Assembly: GCA_946482585.1 (NCBI GenBank)
Contig: CAMLSI010000045.1
Location: forward strand, 1-16,677
Direction of reading: 5' to 3'
DNA: 16,677 bases
Source of the DNA: an uncultured Lysobacteraceae bacterium
GTDB lineage: Bacteria > Pseudomonadota > Gammaproteobacteria > Xanthomonadales > Rhodanobacteraceae
Below are positions 1 through 6,422 of this stretch, piece by piece (the stretch's first letter is position 1; every line of letters starts with the position of its first letter). Made by a program: the position numbers and the translations under genes. The notes under the pieces were generated by a model. The model had not been told where the DNA came from. It saw only the letters and a list, made by a program, of their open reading frames with translations, and made no database searches.

Positions 1-316
1 ACAGTTCGAGCATCACGTACGAGCTCGGCGCAAGGCCGTCCTGCGGGCGCTCGAGTCGCAACACGAGCGCTTCCGCACGCGTGGCCAGCTCGATGTCGCT
101 GGGTGGCTGCTCGTTGCGCCAGTGGCGGCCGATCTCCAGGGCCGCGTCCTGGGTCATCGACGTCATGCGTCCGGAATCCACGGCCTCGAACAGCTCGTGG
201 AACTCGAAGCTGACGATGGTCCATTGGATCAGCGCCAGTGCCGGTACCGACAGCAGGAGATAGAACAGGGCCAGCTTGAGCGTCAGGCCCTGCAGCGGAT
301 GGCGGCGTTGCGACAT
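1..316 (-). CDS. N-terminus of a membrane sensor protein, probably a histidine kinase (partial, runs off left edge)
   Basis: The reading frame opens at the ATG at 316-314 and stays open to the left edge (105 codons). The protein starts MSQRRHPLQGLTLKLALFYL and has one strong membrane helix at about residues 13-33. An acidic, probably periplasmic stretch follows, with FEFHELFEAVDSG, EIGRHWRNEQ and ELATRAEALVLRLERP. A short basic N-terminus, one helix and an extracytoplasmic sensor region is the usual start of an inner-membrane two-component histidine kinase, but no HAMP, H-box or ATPase part lies in the window. A diguanylate cyclase or other membrane sensor is therefore possible. No clear ribosome binding site precedes the ATG. 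The gene lies 116 bp downstream of the beta-helix gene on the same strand, with a stem-loop between them, so it is probably a separate transcription unit. Confidence 0.6.
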   Translation of the reverse strand, partial: MSQRRHPLQGLTLKLALFYLLLSVPALALIQWTIVSFEFHELFEAVDSGRMTSMTQDAALEIGRHWRNEQPPSDIELATRAEALVLRLERPQDGLAPSSYVMLEL

Positions 317-371
317 GGCGGCGCGATCGGAAAGACGCGCCAGTAGAGCAGAAACCGAAGGCAAGTAGATA

Positions 372-407
372 GGAGCCGGGGAGCGTTGCCGCGTGCCCCC
401 GGACTCC
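372..407 (-). terminator. Stem-loop downstream of the beta-helix gene
   Basis: GGAGCCGGGG (372-381) pairs with CCCCGGACTCC (397-407), giving ten base pairs with one bulged A, and a small GCG/CGC stem sits in the loop. It starts 26 bp past the stop of the beta-helix gene. There is no run of T after it, so it may be a weak or factor-assisted terminator, or only a GC-rich palindrome. Confidence 0.4.
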
Positions 408-432
408 TTCGTGGCGCCCGCCGGTTCGTTCG

Positions 433-1248
433 CTAGTTGATCGCGTCCGGGTCGTTCGTCGGCAAGCGGTTCGCCTCTTCCGGCCAGTTGTCGACGAGCG
501 TGACGCGCTCCCCATGCAGCGAACCGTTGCCGACGTTGACGACGGCGTGAGCGGTCGACGTGTCGTTCGGTTCGGCCAGCGAGCTGTTGCCTTCGATCGT
601 CACGTCGCGAAGGCTGATGTCGCCGAGGTTCAGCAGCGCCGAGGCCGTCAGCACAGAGCTGCGCCGGCCGGTGACGGTGTTGCCGGCGAGTCGCGAGCGT
701 GCCAGTTCCATGCGGCCGAAGTTGAGCACGATGCCCGCGTCGCGTTTGGCCGAAAGCACGGCGTTGTGGCTGATCTCGCTGTCCCAGCCGCGCAGGGTGC
801 CGTAGTTGACGACGATCGCGTTGGTGCCGTCGGCGAGGCTGTCGGTCACGCGCACGCTGTCCATGTGCAGCACGCCGCGATTGATGATGGCACCGCGCGA
901 CGCTTCGGCGATGCCGACGTGCTCGAGCGCGAGCTTGCCACTGTGGGCGACGCCGACCATCGCGAATTCGTCGTCGGAGTAGCGTCGGATCTCCGCGCCG
1001 TTGCCGACGATGGTGATCGCGCTGCGGATCAGCGGAAGCCCGAGCTGCTGCCGGGTGTCGGCGGGATTGCGAAGAATGTAGAGCCCGCCCGGAGAGAGTT
1101 CGATGCGATCGGGCTCGAGCGTGCTTTCGGCAGAGCGGATCGCGGCGATCAGTCCTGCCGAGTCGTGGTCGCGGATCATGAAGGTCGCAGCCTGCGACGA
1201 AGCGGAGGCCGCGGCGAGCACGGCAAGGCAGAACACTCGTAACGTCAT
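433..1248 (-). CDS. Secreted right-handed beta-helix-like repeat protein
   Basis: The protein has 271 residues. The start at 1248 was chosen because GGGGA lies six bases upstream and a clean signal peptide follows: MTLRVFCLAVLAAASASSQA, cleaved near residue 20. An upstream in-frame start at 1281 would bury the signal peptide. Residues 31-60 (AAIRSAESTLEPDRIELSPG) resemble the entry segment of secreted polymorphic or CSLREA-type beta-helix proteins. Five imperfect coils of about 25-30 residues follow at roughly 120-254. Each is built on an xIxNxGxL core and ends in a polar turn: IINRGVL, IVVNYGTL, IVLNFGRM, LLNLGDI, VVNVGNGSL. The regular Asn before Gly suggests a stacked asparagine ladder. 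No catalytic motif, membrane anchor or sorting signal is visible. The likely place is the periplasm or outside the cell, and the function is unknown. Confidence 0.8.
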   Translation of the reverse strand: MTLRVFCLAVLAAASASSQAATFMIRDHDSAGLIAAIRSAESTLEPDRIELSPGGLYILRNPADTRQQLGLPLIRSAITIVGNGAEIRRYSDDEFAMVGVAHSGKLALEHVGIAEASRGAIINRGVLHMDSVRVTDSLADGTNAIVVNYGTLRGWDSEISHNAVLSAKRDAGIVLNFGRMELARSRLAGNTVTGRRSSVLTASALLNLGDISLRDVTIEGNSSLAEPNDTSTAHAVVNVGNGSLHGERVTLVDNWPEEANRLPTNDPDAIN

Positions 1249-1321
1249 TGAATTCCCCGGGGGTAGTGCAGTCGCGCCCAACGCTGCTGCAGCGGTATAG
1301 AGCTAACGACCTAATCGAAAT

Positions 1322-1336
1322 CGCGTCAGTGACGCG
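1322..1336. promoter_or_regulatory. Perfect 15-bp palindrome in divergent intergenic region
   Basis: CGCGTCA-G-TGACGCG is a perfect seven-base inverted repeat around one central base. It lies in the 269-bp region between the divergently transcribed beta-helix and SET genes, 74 bp upstream of the beta-helix start codon and 182 bp upstream of the SET start. The form fits an operator for a dimeric regulator, but GC-rich DNA makes such palindromes fairly common and no regulator can be named. Apart from this and the weak promoter hexamers before the SET gene, nothing else stands out in the gap. Confidence 0.35.
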
Positions 1337-1460
1337 GCTCGCCGAGGCGGTGTTCAGCCGACGAGCGGTTCAAATTCACGGAAGCGGTGGTCGTGGAGGT
1401 CAGAGCCGATCGTGTTTGCGACGGTCACCGCCGCGCGGGCTTGCGCGGGGCTGCGCATGC

Positions 1461-1489
1461 TTCCCGGGGCCGGGACGACACGGCACAAT
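1461..1489 (+). promoter_or_regulatory. Possible sigma70 promoter for the SET gene
   Basis: TTCCCG (1461-1466) and CACAAT (1484-1489) are separated by 17 bp and lie 28 bp upstream of the ATG. The CACAAT -10 hexamer sits in GCACAATGCG, much like GCACAATCGCG before kbl, which is mild internal support. The -35 hexamer is poor. Confidence 0.25.
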
Positions 1490-1517
1490 GCGCTCCCCCT
1501 GATCAGCCCGAGCCCTC

Positions 1518-2003
1518 ATGTCGCGTCGCATCGTCGCCCGCCGCTCTCCCATCCATGGCAACGGCGTGTTCGCCGCTGCCGACATTCCCGCCGGTACGAC
1601 GCTGATCCAATACCGCGGCAAGCTGCTGACGCACGCGCAGGCCGACAAGCGCTATCCGGGCAACGCCAATACGGGACATACCTTCCTGTTCACGCTCAAC
1701 GACCGCTACGTCATCGATGCGAACGAAGGCGGCAATATCGCGCGCTGGATCAATCACAGCTGCGAGCCCAATTGCCAGTCGAGCCTGGAAGAAGACAGCG
1801 GCGGCGATGCGCGCAAGGACCGCGTCGTGATCGAAACGCTGCGCGACGTCCGTGCCGGCGAAGAGCTCTGCTACGACTACGGCATCACGCTCCAAGAGCG
1901 GCATACGCCGCGTCTCAAGGCGATCTGGGCCTGCCGCTGCGGTTCGCCGCGCTGCACGGGTACTATGCTCAAGCCCAAGCGCAAAGCCGGATCCCAGGAC
2001 TGA
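1518..2003 (+). CDS. SET-domain protein-lysine methyltransferase with post-SET zinc motif
   Basis: The protein has 161 residues and no signal peptide, so it should be cytoplasmic. SET enzymes move a methyl group from S-adenosylmethionine to a lysine side chain. The diagnostic elements appear in order: the N-terminal SET motif HGNGVFAAADIPAGT (13-27), the knot motif NHSCEPNC (79-86) and the C-terminal motif GEELCYDY (114-121) with Tyr119 and Tyr121. CRCGSPRC (139-146) then gives the CxCx4C post-SET cluster, which in eukaryotic SET enzymes binds zinc together with the Cys of NHSC (here Cys82). The C-terminus is lysine-rich. The protein is little more than the catalytic core, with no pre-SET domain. 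The substrate could be a nucleoid protein, a ribosomal protein or a translation factor; the sequence does not say. A hairpin follows 10 bp after the stop. Confidence 0.9.
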   Translation: MSRRIVARRSPIHGNGVFAAADIPAGTTLIQYRGKLLTHAQADKRYPGNANTGHTFLFTLNDRYVIDANEGGNIARWINHSCEPNCQSSLEEDSGGDARKDRVVIETLRDVRAGEELCYDYGITLQERHTPRLKAIWACRCGSPRCTGTMLKPKRKAGSQD

Positions 2004-2013
2004 ACACGCGCTC

Positions 2014-2032
2014 GCGCGATCCGGTATCGCGC
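2014..2032 (+). terminator. Hairpin just after the SET gene
   Basis: GCGCGAT-CCGGT-ATCGCGC is a perfect seven-base stem with a five-base loop, starting 10 bp past the SET stop codon. No T run follows, so termination here is uncertain. Confidence 0.3.
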
Positions 2033-2048
2033 CGAACTACGCTTGGGC

Positions 2049-2078
2049 TTGGTGCCGGCGCAATAGTCGGTACTATTG
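2049..2078 (+). promoter_or_regulatory. Possible promoter with overlapping inverted repeat, upstream of the receiver-like gene
   Basis: TTGGTG (2049-2054) and TACTAT (2071-2076) are 16 bp apart, about 78 bp before the start codon at 2154. A perfect inverted repeat, CAATAGT-CGGT-ACTATTG (2061-2078), covers the -10 hexamer and would suit repressor binding. A second small hairpin, GCGCC-CGAAA-GGCGC (2094-2108), would lie in the transcript leader. The promoter call is based on hexamer likeness only. Confidence 0.3.
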
Positions 2079-2153
2079 GAACCGTTGCGGTTTGCGCCCG
2101 AAAGGCGCGTATCGTGGGGGCGACTTCGTGAAGCAGTCCGCCGGGGGCGGGGC

Positions 2154-3413
2154 ATGCGCATCGACAAGAATCTCGTGGTGATCGGCCTCAGCGACGACGA
2201 CACGGCACACCTGCGCCTGCTCATGCGCAAGGCGGGCGAACAACTGCAGCAGCGCTGGCGCTGGGGCACCGAAGAAGGCGCCGATCTCGTGATCGTCGAT
2301 ACCGATGTGTTCGCCGGCCAGATGGCGCGCACCCGCGCGCTCGCGGCGGGGATGCGCGTCGCGGTCATCACCGACGATGCGACCGAATCGGAGCAGGAGC
2401 TGCGTCTGCATCGTCCGCTGAAAATCGCCAACGTCGTCGACGTGCTGAATCGGGCCGGCGGCGGCCTCGTGCTGTTGCCGAAGTTCGATTCGGGCGCCGA
2501 CGATCTTTATCTCGAATTCACGCAGACGCCGTCGAAGCTCGATCCGCCCGACACGCTGGCCGGCGTGCTCGACGACGGCGCCGGATTGGGCCTGCGTGCC
2601 GACGGCACGCCGATCGATCCCGAAACGCTGTTCCGTCGGGACGATCAGGCGCACAGGCCGCGTTTCTCGGTGCCGCTGACGCTGGACGAAGACACGCGCG
2701 TCGAGCTCACGAGCGGATCGACGCCGCGCAGCGAGGCGCGCGCGTTCGAAGTCAGCGAGGGGCTGTCGCGTCAGGGTTCTGCGCCGGGGCCGAATACCCT
2801 GCCGCCGGTGAAGCGCGGCAGTGTCGTCGATACGAGCCGCCATCCGCTGCGCGACTACCTGGCCGGTCGTCTGCTCGTCGGGCCGGCGCAGATCCGTTTC
2901 GACGGCGCCGCGACGCTGACGCTCGATCCGAAGCACCGCACGTTCCACAGCGACGGCCATCTGTCGCAGCTCGAAGCCTATGCGCGCGAGCCGCTGGCCG
3001 TCTCGGACTGGCGCCGCGTGACCACCGTGGAAATCGGCCAGATCCGCGAGAGCCAGCCGGCGCAGCCCTACGATCACCTGCTCTGGCTCGAAACACTCGT
3101 GAATTCGGGCGGGCGCCTGTCGTCGCAGCTCGATCCGGGCGGTACCTACAAGCTCAAGCATTGGGTCGAACTCGACCGCGAAGTGCATCAGCACCAGCGC
3201 ATCGCGCGTGCGATGATGCAGCCGGCGCGGCTCAACGAGATCGCGGCCGCGGCGAACGTGCCGATGGCCGAGGTCTTCGACGTCGTCAACGCCTATCACG
3301 CGATCGGCCTGATCGAATGGGAATCGCGCGCGTCGCTGCGCGCACCGGTCAAGAGCGAACGCGAAACCGGCGGACTGCTGTCGCGCCTGAAGCGCCCGTT
3401 CGGCAAGTCCTGA
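2154..3413 (+). CDS. Receiver-like protein with C-terminal helix-turn-helix-like region; function unknown
   Basis: The protein has 419 residues with no signal peptide or membrane helix. The start at 2154 follows a GGGGGCGGGG ribosome site; the frame is open further upstream to 2076, but that stretch is arginine-rich and unlike the rest. Residues 1-105 alternate strand and helix like a response-regulator receiver: LVVIGLSDDD, then ADLVIVDTDVF with Asp49 at the phospho-acceptor position, MRVAVITDD, and HRPLK at 86-90. The match is loose, so it may be a phosphorylation-independent pseudo-receiver. A polar linker rich in Pro, Arg and Ser follows. The part from HPLRDYLAGRLLVGP onward contains LLWLETLVNSGG, and near the end QPARLNEIAAAANVP and MAEVFDVVNAYHAIGLIEW, which read as helix-turn-helix-like. 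It may be a signalling or DNA-binding regulator. It is not a standard OmpR or NarL type and I do not recognise the family. Confidence 0.75.
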   Translation: MRIDKNLVVIGLSDDDTAHLRLLMRKAGEQLQQRWRWGTEEGADLVIVDTDVFAGQMARTRALAAGMRVAVITDDATESEQELRLHRPLKIANVVDVLNRAGGGLVLLPKFDSGADDLYLEFTQTPSKLDPPDTLAGVLDDGAGLGLRADGTPIDPETLFRRDDQAHRPRFSVPLTLDEDTRVELTSGSTPRSEARAFEVSEGLSRQGSAPGPNTLPPVKRGSVVDTSRHPLRDYLAGRLLVGPAQIRFDGAATLTLDPKHRTFHSDGHLSQLEAYAREPLAVSDWRRVTTVEIGQIRESQPAQPYDHLLWLETLVNSGGRLSSQLDPGGTYKLKHWVELDREVHQHQRIARAMMQPARLNEIAAAANVPMAEVFDVVNAYHAIGLIEWESRASLRAPVKSERETGGLLSRLKRPFGKS

Positions 3414-3423
3414 GGACGGTTGC

Positions 3424-3777
3424 ATGGTCGCTTCGACTCTCGGTGCGGGCCTGCGCCTCGGTCTGGATGGCACTGTCGTGCTCGGGCTCGGCATTGCCGG
3501 AACCGTCGCGACGTCCGCAGTTTCCGACGCAGAGCTCGAAACCATCCTGCTGCCGTCGAGGCCGCCGCAAGCCCATCGATCTCGCCGATCCGACGAGACG
3601 AAGGTGTGGGGGCCGCGCGAGGGCGAATCGCCGCCGACCGCGCCGGCGCACGGCCGCACGCATCCCGAGCGCAACGACGGCATCGGGCCTTATCCGGGCG
3701 CGGTCCTCACGAGCGGCGCGTTGCCGGCCGGCATCGGCTCGCTGCATTGCGCGCCGGATGAGTCGCTCCGTCGTTAG
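3424..3777 (+). CDS. Small protein of unknown function
   Basis: The protein has 117 residues. The start has a good ribosome site, GAGGA, eight bases upstream. The frame begins 10 bp after the previous gene and ends 8 bp before the convergent OsmC gene, so it fills the space neatly, and its third positions are mostly G or C. Residues 1-35 are hydrophobic and glycine-rich (LGLDGTVVLGLGIAGTVATS) and could be a single membrane segment or poor signal sequence. The rest is polar and rich in Pro, Arg and Gly, with PHERND-like charged stretches and one Cys near the end. No family is recognised. The low-complexity tail and open frames on other strands leave room for it being non-coding. Confidence 0.5.
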   Translation: MVASTLGAGLRLGLDGTVVLGLGIAGTVATSAVSDAELETILLPSRPPQAHRSRRSDETKVWGPREGESPPTAPAHGRTHPERNDGIGPYPGAVLTSGALPAGIGSLHCAPDESLRR

Positions 3778-3785
3778 CGCAGCAC

Positions 3786-4238
3786 TCAGTGCCGCGGCAT
3801 GACGACGACCTCGCACTTGACCGAATTCGCGATGAAGCAATTCGCGTGAGCGCGCTCGTGCAGCGTGTCGAGCTCCTGCGCGGTCGGTTGCTTGTCGCCC
3901 GAAAACGCCGTGCGCGGATTGAGCTGCGCCTTCGTCACCGCGAACTTGCCGTCGGCGTTCTTGTCGAGCGTCGCGACGGCGTCGTCGTGATAGCTGTCGA
4001 GCAGGTAGCCGCGGTTCGCGCAGAGCGCGAGGAAGGTCAGCATGTGGCAGGAACACAGCGCGGCGAGCAGCAGCTCTTCCGGATCGGTGGCATCGCCGAG
4101 TCCGCCGTAACCCGGTGCCGCGGAATTGAGCAGGGTCTGGCCGCGTTCGAAGCGCAGCTGATGCTCTCGGCGATAGTTGCCGCGTTCGAACGGCGCGTCG
4201 TTGCGCAGCCAGGTGACGGAGGTGTGATGCTCGGACAT
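3786..4238 (-). CDS. OsmC/Ohr-family peroxidase-like protein
   Basis: The protein has 150 residues, the usual size for OsmC-like proteins, and is cytoplasmic. Family members reduce organic hydroperoxides with two cysteines. Both are present: Cys64 in LCSCHMLTFL, at the start of the long central helix, and Cys134 in AHANCFIANSV, with the preceding TDPEELLLAALCS motif typical of the family. The start at 4238 (MSEHHTSVTW) gives the standard N-terminal strand, while the in-frame extension to 4283 adds 15 unrelated residues. The sequence is nearer the YhfA/OsmC-like branch than classical Ohr, so the preferred substrate is uncertain. It stands alone on the minus strand, divergent from the pseudouridine synthase gene 95 bp away. 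Confidence 0.87.
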   Translation of the reverse strand: MSEHHTSVTWLRNDAPFERGNYRREHQLRFERGQTLLNSAAPGYGGLGDATDPEELLLAALCSCHMLTFLALCANRGYLLDSYHDDAVATLDKNADGKFAVTKAQLNPRTAFSGDKQPTAQELDTLHERAHANCFIANSVKCEVVVMPRH

Positions 4239-4270
4239 GAAATACCTGCCAGGGTCGGATGCGGCGCACC

Positions 4271-4302
4271 GCGGAGTCCGCATGATCGCCGCGCGGGCGA
4301 TC
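4271..4302. promoter_or_regulatory. Two adjacent palindromes in the OsmC/pseudouridine synthase divergent region
   Basis: GCGGA-G-TCCGC (4271-4281) is followed three bases later by GATCGCC-GCGCG-GGCGATC (4284-4302), a perfect seven-base inverted repeat. They lie 33 bp upstream of the OsmC start and 31 bp upstream of the pseudouridine synthase start. They could be operator or leader structures for either gene. No convincing -35/-10 pair was seen. Confidence 0.3.
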
Positions 4303-4333
4303 CGGTGAAAGCGGCGCCGCGCTGCGCTCGCCC

Positions 4334-5089
4334 ATGAAGCGTTCTGCCGGCGGTCCGCGCCGCGCGGCGGCTCCGGCCGACGGCGTACGCCACGGCATCG
4401 CGCGTGCGATGTCCCGGCGCGGCTATTGCTCGCGCAGCCAGGCGGCGGAACTCGTGCGGGCCGGACGCGTGCAGCTCAACGGGCGCGCGGTCCGCGATCC
4501 GGAAACGCCGACGCGCTCCGGCGATCGCATCAGCGTCGACGGAACCGAGATCGCCGCCGCCGAGGCCGTCTGGATCATGCTCAACAAGCCGCGCGGTATC
4601 GTGACGACGGCGCACGACGAGCGTGGACGCGACACCGTGTATGCACTCATCGCCGATCCGGCGCTGCCGTGGCTCGCGCCCGTGGGCCGGCTCGACAAGG
4701 CGAGCGAAGGTCTGCTGCTCTTCACGAACGACAGTGCGGCGGCGGCGCGGCTCACGGCGCCGGATAGCCATGTCGACAAGACCTACCACGTGCAAATCGA
4801 TCGCGTGCCCGCTGCGGATCTGCTGGCCGCGCTGAAGTCCGGTGTGGACGACGACGGCGAGCGTCTTGCGGCGAAATCGGTGCGGCTGCTGCGCAGCGGC
4901 GACAAGCACGCATGGCTGGAAATCGTGCTCGACGAGGGGCGCAACCGCCATATCCGGCGCCTGCTCGCCGCGCACGGCATCGACGTGCTGCGTCTCGTGC
5001 GCGTGGCGATCGGCCGGCTCGCGCTCGGCGAGCTGGCCAAGGGAAGCTGGCGCCGGCTCGACGCCGGCGACCTCGCGCTGCTGCGTTGA
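4334..5089 (+). CDS. RsuA/RluB-family rRNA pseudouridine synthase
   Basis: The protein has 251 residues and isomerises a specific uridine in ribosomal RNA to pseudouridine. An S4-like RNA-binding domain spans about residues 20-75 (SRRGYCSRSQAAELVRAGRV, then VQLNGR and GDRISVDG). The catalytic domain opens with IMLNKPRGIVTT at 81-92. The signature VGRLDKASEGLLLFTND (117-133) carries the catalytic Asp121. LDEGRNRHIRRLLAAHG near 195-215 is the family's second RNA-contact motif. The S4 domain argues against RluE, but the sequence alone does not separate RsuA, RluB and RluF, so the target position is not called. The start at 4334 lacks a clear ribosome site. The gene ends 22 bp before the convergent kbl. 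Confidence 0.9.
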   Translation: MKRSAGGPRRAAAPADGVRHGIARAMSRRGYCSRSQAAELVRAGRVQLNGRAVRDPETPTRSGDRISVDGTEIAAAEAVWIMLNKPRGIVTTAHDERGRDTVYALIADPALPWLAPVGRLDKASEGLLLFTNDSAAAARLTAPDSHVDKTYHVQIDRVPAADLLAALKSGVDDDGERLAAKSVRLLRSGDKHAWLEIVLDEGRNRHIRRLLAAHGIDVLRLVRVAIGRLALGELAKGSWRRLDAGDLALLR

Positions 5090-5111
5090 ACGACGCCGTC
5101 GCGTCGCCGAG

Positions 5112-6302
5112 TCAGCGAATGACGCCGAGCTTGCGGCCGACTTTGGTGAACGCCTCGACGGCGCGATCGATCTGCTCTGGCGTGTGCGCCGCGCTCATTT
5201 GCGTACGGATGCGCGCCTGGCCCTGCGGGACGACCGGGTAGAAGAAGCCGATCACGTAGATGCCTTCGGCCAGCAGCTCGCTCGCGAACGCCTGCGCGAG
5301 CTTCGCGTCGTAGAGCATGACCGGGACGATCGCATGCTGTCCGGGCTTGAGATCGAAGCCTGCGGCGCTCATGCCGTCGCGGAAGCGGTTCGCGTTGGCC
5401 TCGACGCGATCGCGCAGTTCGGTCGAACGCGCGAGGATTTCGAACACCTTCAGCGACGCGGCCACGAGCGGCGGCGGCAAGGTGTTGGAGAACAGATAGG
5501 GGCGCGAGCGCTGGCGCAGCATGTCGATGATTTCGCGCCGTCCCGTCGTGAAACCGCCGGAGCCGCCGCCGAGCGCCTTGCCGAGCGTCGAAGTGTAGAC
5601 GTCGACGTGATCCATGACGCCGTGAAGCTCGGCCGAGCCGCGTCCGGTGGGGCCGACGAAGCCGGTCGCGTGCGAGTCGTCGACCATGAGCATCGCGCCG
5701 TACTGGCGTTTCAGCGCGACGATCTCGTCGAGCTTGGCGATGAAGCCGTCCATCGAGAACACGCCGTCGGTCGCGATCAGCCGCGTGCGCCTGTGCTGCG
5801 TTTCCGACAGGTGTTTCTCGAGCTCGGCCATGTCGCCGTTGGCGTAGCGGCGGCGCTCGGCCTTGCACAGGCGGATGCCGTCGATGATGGATGCGTGGTT
5901 CAGCGCATCGGAGATGACTGCGTCTTCGTCCGACAGGATGGTTTCGAACAGACCGCCGTTGGCGTCGAAGCAGCTCGTGTAGAGGATGGTGTCTTCGGTG
6001 CCGAAGAAGCGCGAGATCGTGGCTTCGAGCTGTTTGTGCAGGTCCTGCGTGCCGCAGATGAAACGTACCGAGGCGAGGCCGAAGCCGTGGCTGTCGAGCG
6101 CGGCCTTCGCGGCGGCGATGACTTCGGCGTTGTCGGCGAGACCGAGGTAGTTGTTGGCGCAGAAATTCAGCACTTCGCGGCCGTCGCTGGTCGTGATCGC
6201 CGAGGACTGCGGCGTCGTGATGATGCGCTCGGTCTTGTACAGGCCTTGCTCCCGGATGCTGTCGAGTTCGGCGGTCAGTCGGTCGCGGGCGGCGTAGTCC
6301 AT
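5112..6302 (-). CDS. kbl: Glycine C-acetyltransferase (2-amino-3-ketobutyrate CoA ligase)
   Basis: The protein has 396 residues, against 398 in E. coli. This PLP enzyme of the alpha-oxoamine synthase family splits 2-amino-3-ketobutyrate with CoA into glycine and acetyl-CoA, the second step of threonine degradation after Tdh. Features seen include [12 protein letters not shown] at 46-57, the glycine-rich substrate loop [14 protein letters not shown] at 73-86, [18 protein letters not shown] at 131-148, the cofactor motif [11 protein letters not shown] at 207-217 (Asp208, His211), and the PLP-binding lysine Lys242 in [14 protein letters not shown]. Nothing key is missing. The tdh gene is not next door but about 10 kb upstream on the same strand at the right edge. 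A sigma70-like promoter lies in the 120-bp gap shared with the deiminase gene. Confidence 0.96.
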   Translation of the reverse strand: MDYAARDRLTAELDSIREQGLYKTERIITTPQSSAITTSDGREVLNFCANNYLGLADNAEVIAAAKAALDSHGFGLASVRFICGTQDLHKQLEATISRFFGTEDTILYTSCFDANGGLFETILSDEDAVISDALNHASIIDGIRLCKAERRRYANGDMAELEKHLSETQHRRTRLIATDGVFSMDGFIAKLDEIVALKRQYGAMLMVDDSHATGFVGPTGRGSAELHGVMDHVDVYTSTLGKALGGGSGGFTTGRREIIDMLRQRSRPYLFSNTLPPPLVAASLKVFEILARSTELRDRVEANANRFRDGMSAAGFDLKPGQHAIVPVMLYDAKLAQAFASELLAEGIYVIGFFYPVVPQGQARIRTQMSAAHTPEQIDRAVEAFTKVGRKLGVIR

Positions 6303-6331
6303 GGCGGTCTCGGATGGGCGGGAAGGGCGCG

Positions 6332-6360
6332 ATTGTGCGGCATCCGGCGATGCGGCCCAA
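6332..6360 (-). promoter_or_regulatory. Possible kbl promoter with internal dyad
   Basis: Reading the minus strand, TTGGGC (6360-6355) and CACAAT (6337-6332) are separated by 17 bp, 30 bp before the kbl start codon. A GCATC-CGGC-GATGC inverted repeat (6340-6353) fills the spacer and could be a regulator site. This is hexamer likeness only. Confidence 0.4.
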
Positions 6361-6384
6361 ATGCGCCGCCGCAGGCTCGGGGTT

Positions 6385-6393
6385 TGCTAGCAT
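6385..6393 (+). promoter_or_regulatory. Extended -10 element before the deiminase gene
   Basis: TGC-TAGCAT has a TGn extension plus a four-of-six -10 hexamer, and lies 29 bp before the start codon at 6423. No matching -35 is seen 17 bp upstream, as is usual for extended -10 promoters. Confidence 0.35.
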
Positions 6394-6412
6394 CTCCGCC
6401 TTGCGACGGAGA
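6393..6412 (+). other. Leader hairpin touching the deiminase ribosome site
   Basis: TCTCCG (6393-6398) can pair with CGGAGA (6407-6412) over an eight-base loop. The 3' arm overlaps the first bases of the GAGAGGGGA ribosome site, so folding could lower translation. Confidence 0.3.
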
Positions 6413-6422
6413 GGGGACGGCT

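Noticed and set aside
2073..3683. 536-residue minus-strand open frame
   Set aside because: It mirrors the plus-strand gene at 2154-3413, has Arg-rich composition typical of GC-rich shadow frames, and shows no ribosome site or domain.
3782..3792. GCACT-C-AGTGC palindrome at the OsmC stop codon
   Set aside because: The one-base loop cannot fold as a hairpin and there is no T run, so it is not called a terminator.
4783..6393. 536-residue minus-strand open frame overlapping kbl in another frame
   Set aside because: It is a same-strand shadow of kbl, extremely Arg-rich, with no recognisable motif.
4842..6422. Long plus-strand open frame running into the deiminase gene
   Set aside because: It is antisense to kbl, which has a full set of family motifs. 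The residues are Arg/Asp/Val-rich with no domain, and the deiminase has its own ribosome site and signal peptide at 6423.
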